Assembly (NCBI GenBank): GCA_965660955.1
Contig: CBFIBY010000021.1
Coordinates: 1-23,553, forward strand
Reading direction: 5' to 3'
From: UBA2040 sp965660955
GTDB taxonomy: Bacteria; Bacteroidota; Bacteroidia; Flavobacteriales_D; Crocinitomicaceae
Length of the DNA stretch: 23,553 nucleotides
The translations under genes and the position numbers were made by a program. Positions 7,866 through 14,540 of the stretch are shown here, in pieces (the first letter of the stretch is position 1; every line of letters begins with the position of its first letter). Under the pieces are notes generated by a model. It made no database searches and was not told where the DNA came from. It saw only the letters and a list, made by a program, of their open reading frames with translations.

Positions 7866-8347
7866 ACTAGCTTGCGCGAATCCTTTAACTGTTTTTTAAT
7901 TTTTTTTCTTGCACGAAACAAATAAACTTTGACTTGTGATTCACTGATTTCAAGAATTTCACCAATCTCTCGGTAAGCATATCCTTCCAAATCGCGCAAC
8001 AGAATGATACTTTTCTGCAAGGGAGGCAAAATACTAATTGCTCTCTCTACAACTTCTTCCGAAACAAACTTGAGATCTTCTCTCACACCTTTCTCAGGCA
8101 ATCTGTCCGAATCATAGTCCATTCTTTTTCGTCGCTTTATAAAATTCAAAATGGCATGATAAGCGGTTGTAAACATCCAACTTTTTGCCTTTCTAAACTC
8201 TACCGAGCTACGGTTGACCCACAATTTTTCAAAAACATCTTGAACAATGTCTTGAGCATTTTCACTATCCCTTAAGAACTTCAATCCAAAGCCATATAAG
8301 GCATTGGCGTGTTCTTTCACAGCGATATTGTACTCATTTTTTGTCAA
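7862..8347 (-). CDS. ECF-type RNA polymerase sigma factor
   Basis: 161-residue sigma-70 family factor of the ECF class, which directs RNA polymerase to a small regulon. Region 2 lies at about 15-75, with FLRDSENAQDIVQDVFEKLW as the conserved core. Region 4 lies at about 104-155, with LPPLQKSIILLRDLEGYAYREI and the recognition helix around SESQVKVYLFRARKKIKK. Regions 1.1 and 3 are absent, as is normal for ECF factors. The frame has no ATG near its beginning: the start taken here is TTG at 8347, and the alternative in-frame start is GTG at the ninth codon. The stop overlaps the start of the next gene (ATGA), so translation is probably coupled to the anti-sigma/SprF fusion. A TTG-N20-TAACTTTT promoter lies upstream. 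The partner and the barrel genes in the operon imply control of cell-envelope or T9SS genes. Confidence 0.92.
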   Translation of the reverse strand: MTKNEYNIAVKEHANALYGFGLKFLRDSENAQDIVQDVFEKLWVNRSSVEFRKAKSWMFTTAYHAILNFIKRRKRMDYDSDRLPEKGVREDLKFVSEEVVERAISILPPLQKSIILLRDLEGYAYREIGEILEISESQVKVYLFRARKKIKKQLKDSRKLV

Positions 8348-8388
8348 AAGTTCTTTGTACGTTAACAGTTAAACAATTCCCATAAGCT

Positions 8389-8419
8389 AAAAGTTACAGG
8401 GCGAAATGTTTTATTTCAA
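8389..8419 (-). promoter_or_regulatory. Candidate promoter of the sigma/SprF operon
   Basis: On the minus strand, TTG (8419-8417), a 20-nt spacer and TAACTTTT (8396-8389) match seven of eight positions of the Bacteroidota -7 element TAnnTTTG with a -33 TTG at normal spacing. The expected start of transcription is about 8382, giving a leader of about 35 nt to the TTG start codon. This looks like a housekeeping-sigma promoter; an additional self-recognised ECF promoter cannot be identified by eye. Confidence 0.5.
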
Positions 8420-8505
8420 CACCGAAAATTAAGAATAAATTAACGAATGTCGAAATTTATTTAACCGACCATTCTTTTATTTAAACTGACTAGGAAATCA
8501 TCATA

Positions 8506-8536
8506 TTGTTATTACTGGGTATTTTGCTTATTTTCG
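8506..8536 (+). promoter_or_regulatory. Candidate promoter of the acyl-CoA synthetase
   Basis: TTG (8506-8508), a 20-nt spacer and TATTTTCG (8529-8536) match seven of eight positions of TAnnTTTG with the same spacing as the divergent sigma-operon promoter. The predicted transcription start near 8543 leaves a leader of about 20 nt before the ATG at 8563. Confidence 0.5.
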
Positions 8537-8562
8537 TTATTCTCTAAAATGAATATAGAACT

Positions 8563-10329
8563 ATGACAATTGCTCGACTTTTTGACCTTCCTTATTATCA
8601 ATTAGCCAACCATCCTCAAGATGGAATGTTCGTCACAAAAGTGAACGGAATATGGGAAAAACTCTCAACACAAGAATTTATTGAACGCGTAAATGCATGT
8701 TCATTGGGTTTAATTGGAATGGGTGTTCAACCAGGAGACAATATTGGTTTGGTATCTTCGAATCGCTACGAATGGAATGTGATGGATATTGCCATACAAC
8801 AAATCGGCGCAATTGTAGTGCCGCTATATCCAAATATCTCCGAAAGCGATTACATCTATATTTTAAACGATGCAAAATTAAAGCATTGCTTCGTAGGCAC
8901 CGAAGAGTTATACCAAAGAATCAATGGCATAAAAGACGAAACACCCAACTTAGAAAAACTATATTCTTTCGATCAGGTTTCGGGAGCCGAACATTGGAGT
9001 GCTATTGAGGCACATGGATCAAATGTAGCCCCTAAGGAACTTTTGGAGCGCAAGGAAAAGATTCAAAATAAAGACTTAGCAACAATCATTTATACCTCTG
9101 GAACCACTGGAAATCCAAAAGGGGTAATGTTATCTCATAACAACATTCTTTCCAATGCACTTGCATGTCAGGAACCAATTCCGGCGGATAATAATTCAAG
9201 AGTATTATCCTTCCTTCCTATTTGTCATATTTATGAAAGGATGCTTCATTATTTGTACATGAAATTAGGGTGTTCAGTTCATTTTGCCGAGTCAATGGAT
9301 ACAATCGGAGATAACATCCGTGAAGTTAAACCACATGTTTTTACTGCGGTTCCAAGGTTAATTGAAAAGGTATTCGATAAGATCATGGCCAAAGGCGATG
9401 AGTTAACAGGAATCAAACGCAAACTTTTCTTTTGGGCGGTTGATCTAGCAGAAGAATTTGAAATGGAGGGGCGAAGCGGAACGTACAACATGAAATTAGC
9501 TATTGCCAATAAATTGATTTTTTCAAAATGGAGAGAAGCATTGGGTGGAAATGTAAAAGCTATTGCTTCGGGAAGTGCAGCGCTTCAGCCTCGGCTTGCT
9601 CGAATATTCATGGCGGCACAAGTTCCCATTTTGGAAGGTTATGGATTATCTGAAACTTCACCTGTAATTTCAGTAAATAGTTTTCAAAGAGGAATCGTTT
9701 TCGGTTCCGTAGGAGCTTTAATTGATGATGTAGAGGTTGAAATTGCCGAAGACGGTGAAATTTTGACCAAAGGTCCAAATTTGATGATGGGATATTATAA
9801 TTTACCAGATGTGACTGCAGAAGCTATCGACAAAGATGGTTGGTTCCATACCGGAGATATAGGTGAATTTGTTCAAGGGAAATACTTAAAAATAACAGAT
9901 CGTAAAAAAGAGATTTTCAAAACCTCTGGTGGTAAATATATTATACCACAAGCGATGGAAAATAAATTCAAAGAGTCACGTTTCTTTGAGCAAATTATGG
10001 TCATGGGAGAAAGTCAAAAATTCCCCTCCGCATTGATTGTTCCGAACTTTGATTTTATTCGTGAATGGAACGACTTTAAGAAATTAAAGTTGGACATTGA
10101 CACAAATGAAAAATTAATTGCAAACGAAACTGTAAATAAACGTTTACAAAAGGAGATTAATCGCTTCAATGATGGCTTTGGTCAGTGGGAGAAAATTAAA
10201 GAATACAGACTATTACCTGCGGAAATGTCCATTGAAGGTGGAGAATTAACGCCAACCCTGAAGTTGAAACGTAAAAAAATCTTGGCGAAATACTCTGATT
10301 TATTCGACTCGATTTACGCTGATAAGTAA
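8563..10329 (+). CDS. Long-chain acyl-CoA synthetase (AMP-forming)
   Basis: Adenylate-forming enzyme that activates long-chain fatty acids to acyl-CoA using ATP, for degradation or lipid synthesis; 588 residues. Motifs in order: the phosphate-binding loop YTSGTTGNPKG at 177-187; the fatty-acid gate and adenine region GYGLSETSP at 359-367; GWFHTGDIG at 426-434; and the hinge plus C-terminal lid starting ITDRKKEIFKTSGGKYI at 444-460. The internal SFLPICHIYERM segment and the C-terminal LKLKRKKILAKY are typical of the FadD15/FAA1-like branch found in Bacteroidota rather than E. coli FadD. The start MTIARLFDLPYYQ is an ATG 20 nt from the predicted transcription start. It stands alone, divergent from the sigma operon and convergent with the outer-membrane protein gene (10 nt between stop codons). 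No signal peptide or membrane segment is visible, so it is cytosolic or peripheral. Confidence 0.94.
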   Translation: MTIARLFDLPYYQLANHPQDGMFVTKVNGIWEKLSTQEFIERVNACSLGLIGMGVQPGDNIGLVSSNRYEWNVMDIAIQQIGAIVVPLYPNISESDYIYILNDAKLKHCFVGTEELYQRINGIKDETPNLEKLYSFDQVSGAEHWSAIEAHGSNVAPKELLERKEKIQNKDLATIIYTSGTTGNPKGVMLSHNNILSNALACQEPIPADNNSRVLSFLPICHIYERMLHYLYMKLGCSVHFAESMDTIGDNIREVKPHVFTAVPRLIEKVFDKIMAKGDELTGIKRKLFFWAVDLAEEFEMEGRSGTYNMKLAIANKLIFSKWREALGGNVKAIASGSAALQPRLARIFMAAQVPILEGYGLSETSPVISVNSFQRGIVFGSVGALIDDVEVEIAEDGEILTKGPNLMMGYYNLPDVTAEAIDKDGWFHTGDIGEFVQGKYLKITDRKKEIFKTSGGKYIIPQAMENKFKESRFFEQIMVMGESQKFPSALIVPNFDFIREWNDFKKLKLDIDTNEKLIANETVNKRLQKEINRFNDGFGQWEKIKEYRLLPAEMSIEGGELTPTLKLKRKKILAKYSDLFDSIYADK

Positions 10330-10339
10330 CCATGAATGT

Positions 10340-11797
10340 TTATTGATAAGCATCGCAATCCACTTTTTTCTTGCGGATATTTTTCGAACTGTATTGTCTA
10401 AAACCACTTCTGGCTTTTTTGCGACATTTGGGATTATAGAACAATGGAATTTTGATGTGAGCGTATATATCTCCGCCGTATAAATCCGTTCTACCAAATA
10501 GCGATAACAATTTATCCGTTCCTATTGTCAAACAATAAATTCTCATCGACAAACCTATTTGAGGTGTTGTGTACTCGTACAGACTAATTGGCATGGAGAT
10601 ATCGAAAAATCGTGATTCAAAGCGCGCACCGATCATCAAAGAATTTGCTCTTCGCAATCCAAATTTCTTTTTACTAATTGGCAATCCTTGCATTAAGCTG
10701 CCAAAGGCATAAACTTTCGAATCGTATATATTGTAATCAAACTGAACAGAAAGGGCTGTTGGTAAATGAATCTTATTAGCATTTCCAACGTTCTCATCGT
10801 TGATAATCGTATCCAAACTTTCAATGGCCTGGAAAATACTGTCGGTGTTTACTTCGGAATAATTGGAATAATATAGGTTCGGTTCATTTATTCGAATACC
10901 TTGTCTTTGAACATCCTCAACATTGAATTTGACAGATCCAATATCCAGTATAGAAACCCCAACTTTGTATCTATAAGCTCCAGTTCGACATCCCATTCGC
11001 TTGCTGTTTGGGAAATATCCCCGACAATCCCTTTCCATTTTTTGATACGTCACACCTAAGTCTAATCCCATTCCACCTTTAAAGAAATTATCTGTTTGTT
11101 GAACAAACATGGCGTCCATGTCAGCAAAAAGGTAATTAAACGAAGTATCCGAGGATAGATTAAACCGTAGATCATTGTTTTGAAATGCCGCTCCAGCAAT
11201 CGGCACAAATTTTTTCACAGAAATTCCTCCCATCCACATATCACGTTTTCTTTTGTAAAATGTGTATCCATAGCTGACTTGAATCTCTCCAAAATTAACA
11301 GAAGAAAGATACATTTCTGAAAAATCATATGGTTGATTCTTCAGAACTTCAACACCTTGGAGAGAACTTTCTATCATTGAAATTAGGTCTTCCGAAACTC
11401 CTCGAGCAATTGTAAATGACCTTGCATTAAAAAACAACCCAGCAGCATGATCTCCTTGTGACCAAACACCAGATAGAACGTTTACGAAATTGCGGTTGTA
11501 AACTTTGTAGTTATTTCGTCCCCTATCGAATTTTACACTTGAATTATCAAAAGTACGATCTCTATTGCGTAAAAGTGGAAGTATCCCTGAATTTTCGACA
11601 AAAGCCAAGTTGTTCATTGCATAAGCTCCAGCACCAACAATATGAATATCCAGCCAAGTTTTGGCATCCAACATTGATGATGGATTTGTAAACACTGAAA
11701 GAGTTGGTGTGTAATTTGATGGTGACGCGCCGAATTGCTCTTGTGAATGGGCATTCGCAGAGAGAAATAATAAAAATATTATAATTCGGTTCGTCAT
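10340..11797 (-). CDS. DUF5723-like outer-membrane beta-barrel protein
   Basis: 485-residue secreted protein. The ATG at 11797 is chosen over the in-frame TTG four codons upstream because it puts a clean signal peptide at the N-terminus (MTNRIIIFLLFLSANAHSQ). The mature part opens with a TNPSS motif, an N-P pattern shared by many Bacteroidota outer-membrane porin-like proteins. It then shows many alternating polar/aromatic strands with glycine-rich turns such as GGISVKKF and GGMGLDLG. I place it with the DUF5723 family by overall pattern; the molecular function is unknown. The C-terminus carries an unusually basic tail (KCRKKARSGFRQ, then SSKNIRKKK) after the last predicted strand. It does not show a T9SS sorting domain. 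It is a single-gene unit with its own promoter candidate, downstream of the arsR-type gene and convergent with the acyl-CoA synthetase gene. Confidence 0.72.
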   Translation of the reverse strand: MTNRIIIFLLFLSANAHSQEQFGASPSNYTPTLSVFTNPSSMLDAKTWLDIHIVGAGAYAMNNLAFVENSGILPLLRNRDRTFDNSSVKFDRGRNNYKVYNRNFVNVLSGVWSQGDHAAGLFFNARSFTIARGVSEDLISMIESSLQGVEVLKNQPYDFSEMYLSSVNFGEIQVSYGYTFYKRKRDMWMGGISVKKFVPIAGAAFQNNDLRFNLSSDTSFNYLFADMDAMFVQQTDNFFKGGMGLDLGVTYQKMERDCRGYFPNSKRMGCRTGAYRYKVGVSILDIGSVKFNVEDVQRQGIRINEPNLYYSNYSEVNTDSIFQAIESLDTIINDENVGNANKIHLPTALSVQFDYNIYDSKVYAFGSLMQGLPISKKKFGLRRANSLMIGARFESRFFDISMPISLYEYTTPQIGLSMRIYCLTIGTDKLLSLFGRTDLYGGDIYAHIKIPLFYNPKCRKKARSGFRQYSSKNIRKKKVDCDAYQ

Positions 11798-11846
11798 TGG
11801 GGTAGACAATAATAACGTAAAGCTATTGAAAGAATTTGATTTAAGT

Positions 11847-11878
11847 GAAAGATAATGTTCTAAAAACTAATTCGTCAA
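11847..11878 (-). promoter_or_regulatory. Candidate promoter of the DUF5723-like gene
   Basis: On the minus strand TTG (11878-11876), a 21-nt spacer and TATCTTTC (11854-11847) match the TTG/TAnnTTTG arrangement at seven of eight -7 positions. It lies 50 nt before the ATG at 11797, implying a leader of about 43 nt. Confidence 0.42.
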
Positions 11879-11904
11879 CAAAAAATTTGAATATTTAAAT
11901 AAAT

Positions 11905-11917
11905 AATTTTTTAGATG
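11905..11917. repeat. Left copy of a 13-nt direct repeat flanking arsR-type gene
   Basis: AATTTTTTAGATG occurs here and again in the same orientation at 12371-12383. Both copies are preceded by AT-rich ATATTTAAAT-like sequence. Together they bracket the ArsR-type gene and its upstream region. Chance is possible, as the surroundings are AT-rich, but the GATG end makes the match less trivial. Confidence 0.5.
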
Positions 11918-11966
11918 GCCTCAAAACACAAACAACAATAACAAATTGATTATCATAATTTTAACC

Positions 11967-12272
11967 TCAAACAAAAAGTCCATTCACAAAATCTTTCACT
12001 TTTTCTTCTGCACCCCTACTTAATGAAATTAAAGTTGAACTATTCGCGAGAAAGGTTGATTCAATTAAGTTTGCTTCAGCGAGTTTGTTGATATGATTGG
12101 AAACGCTTGGCTGCGACAATTGGAGATATTTGATTAGATCAGTGTTGCGGACAAAAGTTTGATCCTGAATAATTTCAATGATGCGAATTCTTGCCGGATG
12201 CCCAAGCGCCCGACCTATTCTAGAATTATCTATATACGATTTAGAGTAATTGTCTGTTTTAGTGGATGGCAT
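11967..12272 (-). CDS. ArsR family winged-helix transcriptional regulator
   Basis: 101-residue DNA-binding protein with the ArsR-type winged helix-turn-helix. The opening helix RIGRALGHPARIRIIEII (residues 18-35) is the family signature. It is followed by the recognition helix QLSQPSVSNHINKLAEANLI (51-70) and the beta wing (residues about 71-82), which includes SSTLISLS. It has no cysteine, so it lacks the classic CxC metal site in the recognition helix, and only two histidines are present. Its inducer is therefore probably not thiol-ligated metal and may be a small molecule or a redox-independent cue. The ATG gives a normal N-terminal extension of about 17 residues. It stands 159 nt downstream of recG and 169 nt upstream of the DUF5723-like gene. 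A TAATA-N8-TATTA dyad at 12298-12315, upstream of its start, is a possible autoregulatory operator. Target genes are unknown. Confidence 0.88.
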   Translation of the reverse strand: MPSTKTDNYSKSYIDNSRIGRALGHPARIRIIEIIQDQTFVRNTDLIKYLQLSQPSVSNHINKLAEANLIESTFLANSSTLISLSRGAEEKVKDFVNGLFV

Positions 12273-12297
12273 AATTAGTTGTTTTAAGAGGATAAAA

Positions 12298-12315
12298 TAA
12301 TACTTGTTTATATTA
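12298..12315. promoter_or_regulatory. Possible ArsR-type operator dyad
   Basis: TAATA (12298-12302) and TATTA (12311-12315) form an 8-nt-spaced dyad 26-43 nt upstream of the arsR-type start codon. AT-rich dyads of this kind are typical binding sites for ArsR/SmtB proteins, but five-base AT half-sites arise easily by chance. Confidence 0.25.
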
Positions 12316-12370
12316 AGTTACATCAAAACTTCGATTGTTTCCAAATAATTAAAAGAAAATATAAATATTT

Positions 12371-12383
12371 AATTTTTTAGATG
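12371..12383. repeat. Right copy of the 13-nt direct repeat
   Basis: Identical in sequence and orientation to 11905-11917 (AATTTTTTAGATG), 466 nt away. It lies 49 nt beyond the end of recG, between recG and the arsR-type gene. Confidence 0.5.
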
Positions 12384-12431
12384 AGGCTGCTCCAAAAACG
12401 AATTAAACTACTAAATACCAATCCATTAAAA

Positions 12432-14528
12432 CTAAGAAATCTTCCCCCAATTCGGCCGAGACCGCAAAATCCTCATCAATTTCTCTCGAATCTGCACATG
12501 TTCAGCACGAACCAACTTCAAATCCTTCGCCAACAATTCTCTTGCTGCATCTCGGGCAATTCCGACCAAAGCACCATCCTTCGACAAATCGGCCAGTTTT
12601 AAATTCAAATCGCCACTTTGTTGCGTCCCCATAATATCTCCGGGACCTCTAATTTCGAGATCTACCTCTGCAATTTCGAATCCGTCTTGCGTTCGAACCA
12701 TCGTTTCTATTCGTTTATTCGCTTCTTTCGATTTCTTGTGCGAAGTCATCAGAATACAATACGACTTATCGGCTCCTCGTCCAACCCTGCCACGTAACTG
12801 GTGTAACTGTGATAACCCAAATCGCTCGGCGTTTTCAATGATCATTACACTCGCATTGGGCACATTCACACCCACTTCAATAACCGTGGTCGCGACCATG
12901 ATATTCGTTTCTCCCTTGACAAAGCGTTCCATTTCAAATTGCTTTGCGTCCGCTTTCATTTGTCCGTGAACTATGCTGACTTTATATTCTGGAAGTGGGA
13001 AGGCTCGTGATATCGCTTCAAAACCATCCATCAAATTGTTTAAGTCTAGAGTTTTTGACTCGGCAATTAAAGGGTAAACAATATAAATTTGACGACCTAG
13101 GGCAATTTCATTTTTCATGAATTTGAACACCGCAATTCGATTCGATTCATTCCTATGTGTCGTTGTAATGGGTTTTCTTCCTGGAGGCAATTCATCAATG
13201 ACTGAAACATCCAAATCTCCATAGAATGTCATGGCAAGCGTACGTGGAATCGGCGTAGCCGTCATAATTAAAATGTGCGGTGGGATGACATTCTTACGCC
13301 ACATTTTAGCGCGCTGAGCAACTCCAAACCTGTGCTGTTCATCAATAACGACTAATCCTAAATTTAGAAAGCGAACTTCGTTTTCAAGCAAAGCATGCGT
13401 GCCGATTAACAAGTTCATTTCACCTGAACGCAATTGTTCATGAAGTACTTCTCGTTGCTTTTTGCGGGTTGAACCTTTCAATAGTCCCACCTTAACTCCA
13501 AGTGGCTCCAACATTTCGGATATGCCTTCAAAATGTTGAGTTGCTAAAATTTCCGTTGGAGCAATAATTGCCGCTTGAAAATCATTGTCAATGGCCATTA
13601 ATGCCCCTAAAAGTGCTACGAAGGTTTTACCACTTCCAACATCCCCTTGAAGGAGTCGATTCATGTGTTTTCCCGAAGTAACATCTTTTCGAATTTCTTT
13701 GATAACACGTTTCTGCGCACCTGTCAATTCAAAAGGCAAGTGATTCTCATAAAACGTATTGAAAACATTACTCAACTTTGGAAAAACAAAACCACTCCCC
13801 TTCTCCAATGAAATCTGTTTGCGATGCAACAATTCCAATTGAAGAAAAAATAGCTCCTCAAATTTTAATCGGAATATGGCCTTGCGAACTTTATCGTCGG
13901 ATTCAGGTCGATGAATTTGAATAACAGCATCTTCCAACTGTAAAAGGCGGTATTGGTCAATTATTCTTTTAGGCAGCGTTTCTTGAATTTTCCCTTTGAC
14001 TTGTTCAACCAGGGTTACGGCTAACTTAGAAATCCCTTTGGAGTGCAGTCCCTTATCGCTTAATTTTTCTGTACTGGAATACACACCTTGCATACCAGCC
14101 GTTTTGTCTACATTTTCCCAAGGTGTAACTTCAGGATGGGCAATATTAAAACCTGTTCCATATTTTTTGGCGCGGCCGTAGATCTGATAAATTCTGTTGG
14201 GAACAATAGATTTCTTCACCCATTCTACACCTTGAAACCAAACCAATTCAATGCGTCCAGATTCATCTTCAAATATAGCTGACATCCGCTTGCCACGTCC
14301 AGTTCCAGAGAGTTTCATGGACACTATTTTTCCCTTCAATTGCACGGGAGTATCCCAATATTGAATGTCTGCTACTTTTTGGTAAGCTGTGCGATCAACA
14401 TATCGAAAAGGAAAATGAAAGAGAAGATCTTCGAAGGTAGAAATACCCAATTCTTTTTTCAAAAGCTCGCCCCTTTTTGGACCGACACCTTTTAAAAATT
14501 CGATGGGAGTTTCTAAAAAATCATTCAT
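12432..14528 (-). CDS. recG: ATP-dependent DNA helicase RecG
   Basis: Branch-migration helicase that remodels stalled replication forks and Holliday junctions; 698 residues, full length. The N-terminal helix-hairpin-helix-like and wedge (OB-fold) region lies at about 1-160 (IEFLKGVGPKRGELLKKELG at 9-28). Helicase motifs follow: Walker A GDVGSGKT at 295-302, APTEILATQHF at 323-333, DEQH at 396-399, and TATPIPRTLAM at 423-433. In the second helicase domain come VATTVIEVGVNVPNA, QLHQLRGRVGRG and the RecG-specific C-terminal EVDLEIRGPGDIMGTQQSG. The ATG at 14528 gives MNDFLETPIEFLKGVGP, the expected beginning. It starts 12 nt after the dsbD stop codon and is probably read through from the dsb genes, although the functions are unrelated. 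Confidence 0.98.
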   Translation of the reverse strand: MNDFLETPIEFLKGVGPKRGELLKKELGISTFEDLLFHFPFRYVDRTAYQKVADIQYWDTPVQLKGKIVSMKLSGTGRGKRMSAIFEDESGRIELVWFQGVEWVKKSIVPNRIYQIYGRAKKYGTGFNIAHPEVTPWENVDKTAGMQGVYSSTEKLSDKGLHSKGISKLAVTLVEQVKGKIQETLPKRIIDQYRLLQLEDAVIQIHRPESDDKVRKAIFRLKFEELFFLQLELLHRKQISLEKGSGFVFPKLSNVFNTFYENHLPFELTGAQKRVIKEIRKDVTSGKHMNRLLQGDVGSGKTFVALLGALMAIDNDFQAAIIAPTEILATQHFEGISEMLEPLGVKVGLLKGSTRKKQREVLHEQLRSGEMNLLIGTHALLENEVRFLNLGLVVIDEQHRFGVAQRAKMWRKNVIPPHILIMTATPIPRTLAMTFYGDLDVSVIDELPPGRKPITTTHRNESNRIAVFKFMKNEIALGRQIYIVYPLIAESKTLDLNNLMDGFEAISRAFPLPEYKVSIVHGQMKADAKQFEMERFVKGETNIMVATTVIEVGVNVPNASVMIIENAERFGLSQLHQLRGRVGRGADKSYCILMTSHKKSKEANKRIETMVRTQDGFEIAEVDLEIRGPGDIMGTQQSGDLNLKLADLSKDGALVGIARDAARELLAKDLKLVRAEHVQIREKLMRILRSRPNWGKIS

Positions 14529-14540
14529 TCAAAATAAAAA

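Noticed and set aside
10329..10345. Terminator between the convergent acyl-CoA synthetase and DUF5723-like genes
   Set aside because: The gap is 10 nt and I find no stable hairpin across the two 3' ends.
11945..11966. AT palindrome ATTATCATAAT after the arsR-type gene as a terminator
   Set aside because: A five-base-pair AT-only stem is too weak to be called.
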